Positions 1 to 9,310 are shown, counted from the stretch's first letter. The stretch: DNA of 44,341 nucleotides from an uncultured Flavobacteriales bacterium (GCA_913051935.1 CAJXCU010000017.1:1-44341); one strand, 5' to 3'. Numbers and translations are program-made. The notes: generated by a model not told the origin, from the letters alone.

Positions 1-51
1 CAAATGCAGAAGAAAGCCTAGAAACTTTAGGAAAATATCCTGTCCTTCGTT

Positions 52-1770
52 TTAGTACTGAAAGAATACAGGCAATATATTCACTGTCTTTTCGTAATAT
101 GGACTTCCCTTGTATATAAAGTAGAGTTGCGCCCACTCGGATTTTCGAAAATCTAGGTCCTTTTCCATTTTCGATTCATATGCCTTTCTTAGATCATCAT
201 TCTTATTCAATATTTCCTCAATTTTATCAATAAATACATAGCTCGAAAAGTATTCTTTTTGCTGCAGATAGCTATCAAAAAAATTCCAGCTCAAATAAGA
301 ATCTTCAGCCTCCGGTTGCAATACGGAATGTATAAAGGATGCATTCTGTTGGTTTGTTGCAATCCTCACATCACCCTTCTTTAAAGTAACCCTCCTCTCC
401 CCGAGATTTACCTTGATGTTCTTCAGTTGAAAGTGACCCTCATAGGGGCGATTTGAAACGTCAAAATCAACAACCTCAAAAGTACCCAACTGAATAAGAG
501 TATCATTTTTAAGCTTCTTCATTTCTATCTTGTTTGCCTTCAGTCTTTTAATCACATCCTTTTCTTGACGTCCAACAAAATAATATTTAGGAATCCGAAC
601 CTCGCGCTTAGCCTCAAAGCTTTTATATTGTGAAATATTTCGAATGTAAGGCGCCGATGTATCATATTTGAGCCTGTTTAAGCCTGTGATATGATGTTTC
701 ATAAAAGAATGCTCGAAACCCTTGAAAAGAATGGAATCAACATTTCCATCAGAGTTGTAGTTGAAACGATACGTTGTGGCGTCTGCGGTTGACTTACGTG
801 CTTTTAATCGTGACCTTTCTATGAGTTTTTTATGCTTAGTAGTCCAAGAAATAAGTGCCTTCATAAAGGCTAAGGTTGCTTGGACTCTTTGAGGAAAAGG
901 TTTCAGCATATGGGTTTCAACAGTAAAACTTAAGGATTGAAAAAGAGCGGTATACCCCATAGAGTAGCGAGGAAGATCATTAAATGACACGATTCCTCCT
1001 TCAGGAGTCTGCCCCTTAAGGTCAACATATGGAAAAAGATCAATACCATAGTTTTGATCTAGGTCTTTTTCTAGACTTGGCAAGAGGCTTTCATTTGTGA
1101 TTTTTCTGATTGATGGAGGCAAGCGGTCGCTCAATGACGAAATGTAGGTCAAGGTATATTGGTAGTCTGCTCCATTTGAAACATGATTGTCCACAAAAAC
1201 ATCAGGATCAAGACCATGAAAAATCTTTGAAAATACAAAGGCATTCTTTGAATCCATTTTGATAAAATCTCTATTCAAATCTAAATTCTGTGCATTTCCT
1301 CTAAATCCGTATTCCTCAGGTCCATTCTGATTCGCCCGACTATTGGTAGACCGATTGATCATCCCACCTACATTATAAGACGGAATAAAAGCAACTACCG
1401 GCATTTCCCCTAATGTGCTTTTGGAACTGAGTATTTGATCAAGCCAGATAAGGCAAGCATTAACTCCATCAGGTTCTCCTGGATGAATGGCATTATTGAA
1501 AAGGATTGTGGTTTCGTTTCTCGCTTTTTTAAAAGTCTGAAGAGAATCCTTTGCACCATTTACAATACAGACATATATGGGTAAACCGTAATCCGACTTA
1601 CCCATATTGTATAGCTCTACATTATCACTAGACTTTGAAACCCGAATAAGATGCTCGCTGAGCTCAATATAAGTCGGAGTAGTATTTCCTTCCCAAATGC
1701 TTTGAGCGCTTATATTGATTGAAAAAAAGAATAAGTAAAAGACTACGCCTACGCGCACTGTAAAATTCAT
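52..1770 (-). CDS. Secreted M14-family zinc carboxypeptidase
   Basis: 572 residues with an N-terminal signal peptide (hydrophobic stretch about residues 5-22). The M14 zinc site is visible: HPGE gives His96 and Glu99, DNH gives His196, and a likely general-base glutamate sits in FTVETH (Glu285). NLDLNRDF around 162-169 matches the substrate-carboxylate-binding Asn-Arg pair of the family. It should hydrolyse peptide or amino-acid amide bonds outside the cytoplasm; the exact substrate is unknown. The C-terminal 200 residues resemble no domain I recognise, and there is no T9SS sorting domain, so a periplasmic or outer-membrane location is likely. It starts 4 bases after the stop of the upstream PET-hydrolase-like gene, so the two are probably cotranscribed. 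Confidence 0.88.
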   Translation of the reverse strand: MNFTVRVGVVFYLFFFSINISAQSIWEGNTTPTYIELSEHLIRVSKSSDNVELYNMGKSDYGLPIYVCIVNGAKDSLQTFKKARNETTILFNNAIHPGEPDGVNACLIWLDQILSSKSTLGEMPVVAFIPSYNVGGMINRSTNSRANQNGPEEYGFRGNAQNLDLNRDFIKMDSKNAFVFSKIFHGLDPDVFVDNHVSNGADYQYTLTYISSLSDRLPPSIRKITNESLLPSLEKDLDQNYGIDLFPYVDLKGQTPEGGIVSFNDLPRYSMGYTALFQSLSFTVETHMLKPFPQRVQATLAFMKALISWTTKHKKLIERSRLKARKSTADATTYRFNYNSDGNVDSILFKGFEHSFMKHHITGLNRLKYDTSAPYIRNISQYKSFEAKREVRIPKYYFVGRQEKDVIKRLKANKIEMKKLKNDTLIQLGTFEVVDFDVSNRPYEGHFQLKNIKVNLGERRVTLKKGDVRIATNQQNASFIHSVLQPEAEDSYLSWNFFDSYLQQKEYFSSYVFIDKIEEILNKNDDLRKAYESKMEKDLDFRKSEWAQLYFIYKGSPYYEKTVNILPVFFQY

Positions 1771-1774
1771 GTGT

Positions 1775-2881
1775 TTAATATTTCATAAATTGATAGACTT
1801 GATCTCCTGCCTTTAGTATATAGGTACCATTCACAAGGTCATCTATATGTATTTGATTACTTTGTTGAGATACAAAACCACTTTTAGCGCACTTACCAGC
1901 TTTATTAAATATTGCATATGACACGCGTTGTAAATCTTCTAAAGATATGGTGATATACTTATCGGATGGATTTGGGTAAAGCAACATTAATTCTTCATTA
2001 GTATTTCCTGTTAGCGCTAATAATTCACACTCAATATTTGTTTCATAAGCCGATGCATTTAATGGATTTTCCAATAAAAAACCACAATAACAAGGATCCT
2101 CAAGAAGGTATGTCTTCAACCATGAAAGTGCATAAACCCCTGCCTCTCCAGAAGACATATCCGGCGAATTCGCAGCATCATGACCACTATTTGACATTTC
2201 GAAAAAAAGCTTTTCCGTAGTTGAAGGAGTCGTTTGATAATGCATATAACCATATTCTGCAGAATTGGCAATATTATCGTTTTGACCCGTGAAAATCAAA
2301 ACTGGAACATCATGAATTAAATCAGAATCCTCAAATCCATTTAAGTCCAACCAAGGACACAACCCTACAATTGCTTTTAAGGATGGATCGATAGAGGCTG
2401 CCAACTGTGCTCCTCCTCCACCCATAGACCATCCGGAAACGGCAAAGCTATTTATATCAACCTTTCCATTTAATGGGGATGCATCACGCGTATTTTCAGA
2501 TTTTACGGTTTCAATAGCATCTAATAAAGCCAATGCCCGGGACGCAGGCCAATCCGCACATGGATTGTTTGTGCCTAAAGTAATGGCGATAATACCATGG
2601 GAGGCATAAAAAGGACCCCAGTCCTGAATATCCAACTCTACACCACAATAACCCGGAATAATTGCAATACCTGAATATGGCGGAACACCATTATCGGGGT
2701 AATATATAGTCGCCCCATCATAATCAGGGCCATTTCTGATTTCGTCAATGCCTTCTTTGAGAGTAGAAACTGAATACGGCCCAGGGCTGGTAATTGAAGC
2801 CAAGGTAATGTCTTCGCATTGAGCATTGTATTTATTCCCTATCAAAACGAGAAAAATTGCAAAAAATATATGTTTGAACAA
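1775..2881 (-). CDS. Secreted PET-hydrolase/cutinase-like serine hydrolase with T9SS sorting domain
   Basis: 368 residues: signal peptide (1-20), alpha/beta-hydrolase domain (about 30-286) and a C-terminal type A T9SS sorting domain (about 300-368, starting LYPNPS). From memory it aligns along its whole catalytic domain with polyester hydrolases of the Ideonella PETase/cutinase family: YYP, PGY, ASHG, GKVD, GWSMGGGG, CPW, ND and ENP blocks in the same order. Predicted triad is Ser152, Asp202, His234; Tyr78, Trp151, Met153 and Trp177 match the substrate-cleft residues of PETase. The second PETase disulfide is absent (Gly and Ala at those sites); Cys264/Cys266 and Cys285 could form the C-terminal one. 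The start is TTG at 2881; no in-frame ATG precedes it. Lipid esterase or other polyesterase activity is equally possible. Confidence 0.88.
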   Translation of the reverse strand: MFKHIFFAIFLVLIGNKYNAQCEDITLASITSPGPYSVSTLKEGIDEIRNGPDYDGATIYYPDNGVPPYSGIAIIPGYCGVELDIQDWGPFYASHGIIAITLGTNNPCADWPASRALALLDAIETVKSENTRDASPLNGKVDINSFAVSGWSMGGGGAQLAASIDPSLKAIVGLCPWLDLNGFEDSDLIHDVPVLIFTGQNDNIANSAEYGYMHYQTTPSTTEKLFFEMSNSGHDAANSPDMSSGEAGVYALSWLKTYLLEDPCYCGFLLENPLNASAYETNIECELLALTGNTNEELMLLYPNPSDKYITISLEDLQRVSYAIFNKAGKCAKSGFVSQQSNQIHIDDLVNGTYILKAGDQVYQFMKY

Positions 2882-3002
2882 TGTAATTGATTTTAATGAG
2901 CACCTAAAATAAAAATTATTCTCTCAGTTTCATCAGTTCTCAGAGGATGATGTTTAATGAATATGAAACAAATATAATTTTAGGGCTTTTTTTTAGTCAT
3001 GG

Positions 3003-3032
3003 TTTGAAGAATTTATATTGTTTGTAAATTTG
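3003..3032 (+). promoter_or_regulatory. Bacteroidota-type promoter of trmD
   Basis: TTTG at 3003-3006, 18 bases, then TAAATTTG at 3025-3032, a full match to the -33/-7 consensus. The GTG start of trmD follows three bases after the box, so the transcript is predicted to begin at or next to the start codon. Confidence 0.7.
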
Positions 3033-3035
3033 ACC

Positions 3036-3713
3036 GTGCGCATTGATATTTTAACCATACTTCCTGAGCTGCTCGAGGGCCCTTTTTCTGCTTCAATCAT
3101 GAAAAGAGCTCAAGACAAGGGACATGTTGACATACATTTACACAATATTCGAGATTACTCAACAGATAAGCATAAGAATGTAGATGACTATCAATATGGT
3201 GGTGGTGCGGGAATGGTCATGAGTATTGAACCCATTGTAGCAATAATTGAAAAGCTCCAAAAAGAAAGAACCTATGATGAGGTGATTTTTATGACTCCTG
3301 ATGGTGCCCTTTTACAACAGGGCATTTGCAATGAGCTATCCTTGAAGAAAAATCTAATACTGCTTTGCGGTCATTATAAAGGAATAGACGAACGGATTCG
3401 AGAGCATTTTATCACAAAGGAGCTCTCAATAGGCTCCTATGTGTTATCGGGAGGAGAGCTGGCAGCTGCAGTTCTAACTGATGCCATCGTGCGACTGCTT
3501 CCAGGGGTACTGAATAATGAAACTTCGGCACTTACAGATAGTTTTCAAGACAACTTATTATCTCCACCAGTATATACGAGACCTCCTGAATATAGGGGCT
3601 GGAAAGTTCCAAAAGTTTTACTGTCAGGAAATTTTCCTGAAATAGAAAAATGGAGAGAAAAAAAGGCCCAGGAAAGAACCCAAGAAAGACGGCCTGATCT
3701 TTTTGATAAATAA
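3036..3713 (+). CDS. trmD: tRNA (guanine-37-N1)-methyltransferase
   Basis: 225 residues, the usual TrmD length. It methylates G37 next to the anticodon of tRNAs reading CNN codons, preventing +1 frameshifting. The family's trefoil-knot AdoMet-site motifs are present: YGGGAGM near residue 54, [10 protein letters not shown] near 111 and [10 protein letters not shown] near 132, followed by the YTRPPEYRG segment. I choose GTG at 3036 (protein beginning MRIDILT, as in other TrmDs) over the longer TTG reading from 3018, because the -7 promoter box covers 3025-3032. It is a single gene here; the ribosomal protein L19 gene that often neighbours trmD lies 32 kb away. Confidence 0.95.
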   Translation: MRIDILTILPELLEGPFSASIMKRAQDKGHVDIHLHNIRDYSTDKHKNVDDYQYGGGAGMVMSIEPIVAIIEKLQKERTYDEVIFMTPDGALLQQGICNELSLKKNLILLCGHYKGIDERIREHFITKELSIGSYVLSGGELAAAVLTDAIVRLLPGVLNNETSALTDSFQDNLLSPPVYTRPPEYRGWKVPKVLLSGNFPEIEKWREKKAQERTQERRPDLFDK

Positions 3714-3754
3714 GATATTAAATTGTGACCATTAACAATCAGTTCAGACTTGAA

Positions 3755-3785
3755 TTTGATTAAATTTGCGGCAAAATTATATTTG
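3755..3785 (+). promoter_or_regulatory. Bacteroidota-type promoter of the aminotransferase operon
   Basis: TTTG at 3755-3758, 19 bases, TATATTTG at 3778-3785; the ATG is at 3787. A second -7-like TAAATTTG lies at 3761-3768 but lacks a well-placed -33 element; if used it would give a leader of about 15 bases. Confidence 0.65.
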
Positions 3786-3786
3786 T

Positions 3787-4980
3787 ATGATCCAATTATC
3801 AGAACGCTTGTTAGCGATGGAAGAATCCGCTACCATTGCCATGTCGCGAAAAAGCCGCGAGCTCAAATCCGAAGGAAAAGACGTCATTTCGCTTTCCCTT
3901 GGAGAACCAGACTTTAATACACCGCAATTTATTAAGGATGCAGCGAATGAAGCAATGGACAATAATTTTACAAAATATATGCCGGTTCCTGGCTATGATG
4001 ATTTGCGTGAAAGTATTTCGAATAAATTCAAAAGAGATAACAATTTAAACTACAACAAAGACCAAATTGTTGTTTCGACAGGAGCGAAACAATCCATCGC
4101 AAATGTTGTGCTTACTTTAATTAATCCAGGCGACGAGGTCATTATACCTGCACCATTTTGGGTTTCATATATCGAAATCGTAAAAGTAGCAGGTGGAGTT
4201 CCAGTATTAGTAAATGCTGGAATTGACAAAGACTTTAAAATTTCAGGAAAAGACTTAGCGCATGCAATTACTCCGAAAACCAAGCTCATGATTTTCTCTA
4301 CGCCATGTAACCCAACAGGTTCAGTGTATAGCCGAACTGAATTAAGAGACCTAGCAGATGTAATTAAAAAATTTCCATCGCTCATTGTTTTGTGCGACGA
4401 AATATACGAGCACATCAATTTTGAAAGTAAACATGAGAGCCTTGCGCAGTTTGATGATGTTTACAATCAAGTCGTGACCGTTAATGGTGTTTCAAAAGCA
4501 TGGGCAATGACAGGATGGCGACTAGGTTATATAGGTGCACCTATGGCTATAGCCAGTGCTTGTACAAAAGTACAAGGGCAATTTACATCCGGAACCTCGA
4601 GTATTACACAAAAGGCCGCCATTGCCGCAATGGATGCAGACCCAGAGGTACTAAATGATATGATATCGGCGTTTAAATCAAGACGGGGCCTTGTGCTCGG
4701 CGCTTTAGCAGAAATACCAGGCATTAAAACAAACCATCCTGGCGGAGCATTCTATGTCTTCCCTGATTGCAGTGCTTATTTTGGCAAAATGAACGGTAAA
4801 TCAATGATTAAAGATGCGAGTGACTTGTGTCTTTATTTACTTGAAGAAGCTCTAGTCGCTTTAGTTACGGGAGATGCATTTGGAGATCCAAATTGCTTTC
4901 GTATTTCATACGCGGCCTCGGAGGAAACCCTGAAAGAGGCCATGCGTAGAATTAAAAAAGCCCTAGCAAAACTAGACTAA
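3787..4980 (+). CDS. aspC: PLP-dependent aminotransferase, aspartate aminotransferase type
   Basis: 397 residues, class I/II fold-type I aminotransferase of the AspC/AspB group. It should interconvert aspartate and oxaloacetate with 2-oxoglutarate, perhaps with prephenate or other amino acids as alternatives. Visible hallmarks: SLGEPDF near the N-terminus, NPTGSVY, CDEIYEH (cofactor Asp and Tyr), SKAWAMTGWRLGY holding the Schiff-base lysine, and FRISYA with the carboxylate-binding arginine. ATG at 3787 is chosen over the TTG at 3766 because the upstream codons overlap the promoter box. The stop at 4980 abuts the GTG of the next gene, so the run from here to 9008 looks like one operon. Substrate assignment is family-level. 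Confidence 0.88.
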   Translation: MIQLSERLLAMEESATIAMSRKSRELKSEGKDVISLSLGEPDFNTPQFIKDAANEAMDNNFTKYMPVPGYDDLRESISNKFKRDNNLNYNKDQIVVSTGAKQSIANVVLTLINPGDEVIIPAPFWVSYIEIVKVAGGVPVLVNAGIDKDFKISGKDLAHAITPKTKLMIFSTPCNPTGSVYSRTELRDLADVIKKFPSLIVLCDEIYEHINFESKHESLAQFDDVYNQVVTVNGVSKAWAMTGWRLGYIGAPMAIASACTKVQGQFTSGTSSITQKAAIAAMDADPEVLNDMISAFKSRRGLVLGALAEIPGIKTNHPGGAFYVFPDCSAYFGKMNGKSMIKDASDLCLYLLEEALVALVTGDAFGDPNCFRISYAASEETLKEAMRRIKKALAKLD

Positions 4981-5970
4981 GTGAATTACGAATCTATTTT
5001 AAAGGAATTTAAGGGAAAACGAGTCCTCGTCGTAGGTGACGTTATGCTTGACGCATACATCCTTGGAAAGGTCACCAGGGTCAGTCCAGAGGCTCCTGTT
5101 CCGGTGGTCGCTCTGGATAAGAAAGAAAATAGAATAGGTGGTGCTGGAAACGTCGCGTTGAATTTAAAAAACTTAGGCGCATTTCCTATTATTGCTTCTG
5201 TCGTCGGAACAGATTCGGAGGGACAAATTTTGGAGGGACTTTTCAAAAAGAGAGGAATTTCCTCAGAAGGCCTAGTGAAGAGCGACTTGCGCAAAACAAC
5301 TGTTAAAACCAGAGTGATTTCATCAAAACAACAGCTCTTACGAGTTGATTCAGAGGATACACACCCCTTATCTACTGACCATGAAAAAGTATTATTCGAA
5401 AGGATATTGAACCTAATAGAAATCGGTTTGGATGCAATCATTCTCGAAGATTATGATAAGGGAGTACTTAACGAAAATAATATTCAACGTATTATTAAAG
5501 AAGCAGCTAAACGTAATATCCCTGTAACCGCAGATCCCAAAAAGGTTAATTTCCACTCCTACAATGGTCTGAGTTTATTTAAACCAAATCTCAAAGAGCT
5601 CAAGGAGGGTTTGAATCTTGATTTTGACTTTGAAAGCAATCTTTTCGCTTTTGAAGCTTCAGTAAACAAGCTGAGAAAAGTATTGCCTCATGAAATCTCA
5701 TTAATTACGCTGTCAGAGCATGGAGTTTACATATGTAATGACTCAGAAAAATACCATATCCCAGCCCATAAAAGGGAAATTACTGACGTTTCGGGTGCTG
5801 GAGATACAGTTATTGCAGTCGCTACGTTATGTTATCTTGCAGGCGCCCCAATTTCTAAAATAGCCGAGATTGCAAACATTGCAGGTGGCATGGTATGTGA
5901 AAAGCCGGGTGTGGTCAGTATATCTTTCGAAAAATTAAAAAATGAAGTTCGAGAACTCCTTCAGCAGTAA
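4981..5970 (+). CDS. rfaE1: D-glycero-beta-D-manno-heptose-7-phosphate kinase (RfaE1/HldE N-domain type)
   Basis: 329 residues of the PfkB/ribokinase fold with the HldE kinase signatures: [29 protein letters not shown] and the C-terminal DVSGAGDT with the catalytic aspartate. It should phosphorylate heptose-7-phosphate at C1 for ADP-heptose synthesis, used in lipopolysaccharide core. Only the kinase half is present; the nucleotidyltransferase domain found fused in Escherichia coli HldE is missing, so a separate gene outside the window would be needed. GTG start directly after the previous stop with no gap, implying translational coupling. A different sugar kinase of the same family cannot be excluded. 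Confidence 0.85.
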   Translation: MNYESILKEFKGKRVLVVGDVMLDAYILGKVTRVSPEAPVPVVALDKKENRIGGAGNVALNLKNLGAFPIIASVVGTDSEGQILEGLFKKRGISSEGLVKSDLRKTTVKTRVISSKQQLLRVDSEDTHPLSTDHEKVLFERILNLIEIGLDAIILEDYDKGVLNENNIQRIIKEAAKRNIPVTADPKKVNFHSYNGLSLFKPNLKELKEGLNLDFDFESNLFAFEASVNKLRKVLPHEISLITLSEHGVYICNDSEKYHIPAHKREITDVSGAGDTVIAVATLCYLAGAPISKIAEIANIAGGMVCEKPGVVSISFEKLKNEVRELLQQ

Positions 5971-5984
5971 ATTGTTTAAGTATT

Positions 5985-6713
5985 ATGTCAGATAAACCGG
6001 TCAAGCCATACAATAGCGAAAAATCAAAGAAAGAAGAGGTTGAACAAATGTTCGATAATATCTCGGCTAAATATGATTTTTTGAACCACTTTCTGTCACT
6101 TGGAATTGACAAAATTTGGCGAAAAAAAGCGGTGAAGGCTTTGCGTTCAACTGAACCCAAAAGAATACTTGATATTGCCACAGGCACTGGTGATTTCGCA
6201 ATAGCAAACTTAAAACTAGATCCAGAAAAGGTTGTAGGTATTGATATTTCTAACGGGATGCTTGAAGTGGGTAGACAAAAAATGATCAAACGCAAGATTG
6301 ACCACATTGTAACCATGCAGCAAGCAGACTCGGAAATGCTTCCTTTTGAAGACTGCTACTTTGATGGATTGACTGTAGGTTTTGGTGTTCGAAATTTTGA
6401 GAACCTAGAAAAAGGTCTTTCGGAAATGCTAAGGGTACTTAGGCCAGGTGGAAAAGCGGTAATTTTGGAATTCTCTAAACCAAAAACATTTCCAATAAAG
6501 CAGGCATTTGGATTCTATTCGAAGTACATTATACCAACCCTCGGAAAAAACATTTCTAAAGATGAAAAGGCATATGCCTACTTGCCCGAGAGTGTTGAGG
6601 CATTTCCGGAAGGCAAAGATTTCACTGATATTTTGAGCAAATTAAACTACAAGCAGGTAACTGCATCACCAGTAAGCGGTGGGATTGCCACAATTTACAC
6701 TGGAATCAAATAA
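5985..6713 (+). CDS. ubiE: Demethylmenaquinone methyltransferase
   Basis: 242 residues of the UbiE/MenG/COQ5 class I methyltransferase family. It uses AdoMet for the last step of menaquinone synthesis, the quinone expected in Bacteroidota. Motifs: [14 protein letters not shown] at the N-terminus, the AdoMet loop [25 protein letters not shown] and the C-terminal GGIATIYTG. It sits 14 bases after the heptose kinase, inside the 3787-9008 operon, and 37 bases before porT; ubiE next to porT is a neighbourhood I know from other Flavobacteriia. Also called menG. Confidence 0.95.
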   Translation: MSDKPVKPYNSEKSKKEEVEQMFDNISAKYDFLNHFLSLGIDKIWRKKAVKALRSTEPKRILDIATGTGDFAIANLKLDPEKVVGIDISNGMLEVGRQKMIKRKIDHIVTMQQADSEMLPFEDCYFDGLTVGFGVRNFENLEKGLSEMLRVLRPGGKAVILEFSKPKTFPIKQAFGFYSKYIIPTLGKNISKDEKAYAYLPESVEAFPEGKDFTDILSKLNYKQVTASPVSGGIATIYTGIK

Positions 6714-6750
6714 AACTGCAACATTGAACGCTTCTTTCCGTTATCTGAAT

Positions 6751-7461
6751 ATGAAGTCGCTCCTAAGTTTCATTTTTTTGTTTCTGTTTCTGTTCAGTCA
6801 CGGACAAAAGCTGAAACAACAACGCTTTAAAAATTTTGATAAAAAAGCATTTCGATTTGGCTTCATGCTCGGAATAAACAGCACAGACCTCACAGTATAT
6901 CAAAACCCGAACGCATATGAAGAACATGGATTGGTATCGGTTCAAAATGAATCTCAGCCCGGAGGGCAGTTGGGTATTTTAACAACGCTTAAATTGGGAA
7001 CACCGGTTCTTCGCCTTCGTTTTATGCCTGGACTCTCTTTTCAAGAGAAAACACTTACCTATCGAAGCTTGGATAGTACGAATTTCCCAAAAGGCATGAG
7101 TGAGGAAAGAATAAATGCGACATCCTTGGACTTTCCATTAACCTTTGTTTTCAGAACAAAAAGGTTCAATAATTTTGCAGCCTATGCCCTATTTGGGGGG
7201 CAATATTCAATTGACCTGCAATCGCAACAAGATGCCTCACAAAATTATATTGATCCATTTATCAAACTGAATAGATATGATATACATGGACAGCTAGGTG
7301 GAGGAATAGATTTTTATGCCCCATTTTTTAAATTTTCGATTGAAATTAAATACTCGCACGGTGTCAAAAGTACTTTTATACAAGACTATTCTCCTGTTGC
7401 AAAACCCATAGATGAGCTTTACAACAAAGGCTGGTGGTTTTCAATAATTTTCCAATCCTAA
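6751..7461 (+). CDS. porT: PorT-like outer-membrane protein of the type IX secretion system
   Basis: 236 residues: signal peptide ending SHG-Q and then a run of amphipathic beta strands, as expected of an eight-stranded outer-membrane barrel. Length, the KAFRFGFMLG opening strand, the two-pass barrel pattern and its place directly after ubiE match the PorT family, which in Porphyromonas and Flavobacterium is required for T9SS export, although its mechanical role is unsettled. I use ATG 6751, which opens a good signal peptide; the longer reading from 6679 overlaps the end of ubiE. The stop overlaps the next start by one base (TAATG). T9SS cargo occurs at 1775-2881, so the system is plausibly active in this organism. 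Confidence 0.82.
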   Translation: MKSLLSFIFLFLFLFSHGQKLKQQRFKNFDKKAFRFGFMLGINSTDLTVYQNPNAYEEHGLVSVQNESQPGGQLGILTTLKLGTPVLRLRFMPGLSFQEKTLTYRSLDSTNFPKGMSEERINATSLDFPLTFVFRTKRFNNFAAYALFGGQYSIDLQSQQDASQNYIDPFIKLNRYDIHGQLGGGIDFYAPFFKFSIEIKYSHGVKSTFIQDYSPVAKPIDELYNKGWWFSIIFQS

Positions 7462-9008
7462 TGAAAGAAATCTCATTTCATGTTACTCCAGAGAAAGCGA
7501 AAGACGAATCTTATTTGGAAAAGTTAATTGCAAAAAAGCTACGACTAGATGCTTCCGTTTCTTTTCAATTTAAATGGCATAAGCGAAGTATTGATGCACG
7601 AAATAAGAACATTCGTGTTTTATGTACCTTTCATGTCTTTTTCGAAAATGAAAGACCAGCAAAAAATTATGAACCAAAATTCGAACCTCTAAATTCGGAA
7701 AAAGAGGTCCACATCATAGGTTTGGGACCTGCAGGTATATTTGCGGCCCTCAGTGCACTCGAATTGGGAATAAAACCAATTGTATTTGAACGAGGAAAGG
7801 CCGTAAAAGAAAGAATAAAAGACATAGGTCAGCTCAATAGAAAAGGAATTGTAAATGAAAACAGTAACTATTGTTTTGGTGAAGGAGGTGCAGGAACCTA
7901 TTCCGATGGTAAGCTTTATACAAGATCGAAAAAGAGAGGAGCTGTTAATCAGGTTTTAGAAACATTTGTTTACTTCGGAGCCGAGAAGGATATTCTTGTT
8001 GAAGCGCATCCTCATATCGGGACAAACAAACTTCCAAGGATTGTTGCTGCAATGAGTGATAAAATCATTGAAATGGGTGGAGAAATTCATTTCAATCATC
8101 AATTGACAGATATAGAAATTAAGGATGACCTCATTCATTCAATTACATTGAATCAGCAAAAGAGAATCCAAGTAGATAATGTTGTACTCGCAACTGGTCA
8201 CTCTGCACGGGATATTTTTGAATTGCTTCACGAAAAGCAAATTCATATTCAAGCGAAACCCTTTGCACTTGGTGTACGTGTTGAGCATAGCCAGGAGTTT
8301 ATCGATAAAGCACAATATTATGGTAGAGTTAACGATGACGTCATACCACCTGCATCATACAGACTTGTAACTCAAGTCGACAAAAAAGGAGTCTACTCAT
8401 TTTGTATGTGCCCAGGAGGTATTATTGCACCCTGTGCCACGGCACCTGACGAGGTTGTTACCAATGGATGGTCGCCATCTAAAAGAAACAACCCTTATGC
8501 CAATTCTGGAATTGTTGTATCGATTGAGCCTGATGACTTAGAAAATCCCGAAGATCCATTTTGTGGCATCAAATTCCAAAAAAAAATTGAGCAAAAAGCA
8601 TGGAAATTGGGAGGTAAAAATCAAAACGTACCAGCGCAGCGTCTCGCGGATTTTATGCAAAAGATAAAATCAAGTGATTTCCCTCGAAGCTCATATCAAC
8701 CAGGAATCACCAGCGTCGAAATGGATGAGGTTTTTCCTGAATTCATCGTACGAAGATTGAGAAATGCGTTCTTAGATTTCAACAAAAAGATTCCAGGCTT
8801 TATCACAAATGATGCAGTGCTCCATGCACCTGAATCAAGAACATCCTCTCCCATTCTCATCCCAAGAAATAAAGAAACGCACCAACACGTTGATATCAAA
8901 AATCTATACCCCTGCGCAGAAGGCGCAGGTTACGCGGGTGGTATTGTATCAGCTGCCATAGATGGCATGAACTGTATTCACTCGCTGAATCGAAATAACC
9001 CATCCTAA
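7461..9008 (+). CDS. NAD(P)/FAD-dependent dehydrogenase, COG2509 type
   Basis: 515 residues. A short N-terminal domain (1-80) is followed by a Rossmann dinucleotide-binding motif GLGPAG at 87-92, a glycine-rich GEGGAGTYSDGKL segment near 140 and a C-terminal FAD-binding end AEGAGYAGGIVSAAIDG. This layout is typical of the widespread but biochemically uncharacterised COG2509 flavoproteins. Conserved CMCPGG and RTSSP segments are present. Translation probably begins at ATG 7461, overlapping the porT stop, making it the last gene of the operon. Its physiological substrate is unknown and its link to PorT is positional only. Confidence 0.85.
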   Translation: MKEISFHVTPEKAKDESYLEKLIAKKLRLDASVSFQFKWHKRSIDARNKNIRVLCTFHVFFENERPAKNYEPKFEPLNSEKEVHIIGLGPAGIFAALSALELGIKPIVFERGKAVKERIKDIGQLNRKGIVNENSNYCFGEGGAGTYSDGKLYTRSKKRGAVNQVLETFVYFGAEKDILVEAHPHIGTNKLPRIVAAMSDKIIEMGGEIHFNHQLTDIEIKDDLIHSITLNQQKRIQVDNVVLATGHSARDIFELLHEKQIHIQAKPFALGVRVEHSQEFIDKAQYYGRVNDDVIPPASYRLVTQVDKKGVYSFCMCPGGIIAPCATAPDEVVTNGWSPSKRNNPYANSGIVVSIEPDDLENPEDPFCGIKFQKKIEQKAWKLGGKNQNVPAQRLADFMQKIKSSDFPRSSYQPGITSVEMDEVFPEFIVRRLRNAFLDFNKKIPGFITNDAVLHAPESRTSSPILIPRNKETHQHVDIKNLYPCAEGAGYAGGIVSAAIDGMNCIHSLNRNNPS

Positions 9009-9218
9009 TTTTTATGGCACTTAATTTAGCAAAATTGAGCTACTTCTCGAATTTCAAACCCATATTCAACTCGTCTTCAGCAAACATTATAAATTATTAA
9101 AAATACAGGCATCCCTGAGGTCGTTTCATCGTTATAGTTACAATATTGGTTAACTACGTGTAATTCTCAAATCGAATCCTTGCATTTCAGAATTTACACC
9201 GAGTTTATTAGTCATAGC
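9009..9218. other. Intergenic stretch between the FAD gene and its terminator, no gene recognised
   Basis: 210 bases without a convincing ORF; the longest plus-strand reading beginning with ATG (9014-9100) is only 28 codons. It ends in the strong hairpin terminator at 9219-9255, so it is either a long 3' untranslated region or holds a small RNA. I see no full promoter box in it. Confidence 0.4.
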
Positions 9219-9255
9219 AACACCTCGCATAATGAAAATGTGAGGTGTTTTTTTT
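9219..9255 (+). terminator. Rho-independent terminator
   Basis: Twelve-base stem 9219-9230 with 9238-9249 (one G-T wobble), seven-base loop, followed by eight T (9248-9255). It would end transcripts from the 3787-9008 operon or from an unannotated RNA in 9009-9218, before the promoter at 9282-9310. Confidence 0.85.
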
Positions 9256-9281
9256 AGATATAAAAGTTAGAAACATTTTGT

Positions 9282-9310
9282 TTTGCAATCAAATAAATGT
9301 AGTACTTTTG
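9282..9310 (+). promoter_or_regulatory. Bacteroidota-type promoter of the secreted protein gene
   Basis: TTTG at 9282-9285 and TACTTTTG at 9303-9310, spacing 17 (another TTTG at 9277-9280 gives spacing 22). The ATG lies at 9358, so this gene has an ordinary leader of about 44 bases, unlike several neighbours. Confidence 0.7.

Noticed and set aside
3-119. Plus-strand reading open from the left edge to a TAA at 117-119, with a tail (GKYPVLRFSTERI) loosely like the end of DUF559 endonuclease-type proteins.
   Set aside because: Only 49 bases lie outside the M14 gene; the match is short and the remainder is off the window, so it cannot be separated from chance.
4050-4418. 122-codon minus-strand ORF inside the aminotransferase gene.
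   Set aside because: Antisense shadow of a clearly conserved gene; its product has no recognisable features.
9014-9100. 28-codon ORF starting just after the FAD gene.
   Set aside because: Too short, no promoter or recognisable sequence; its start position so near the stop is probably chance.
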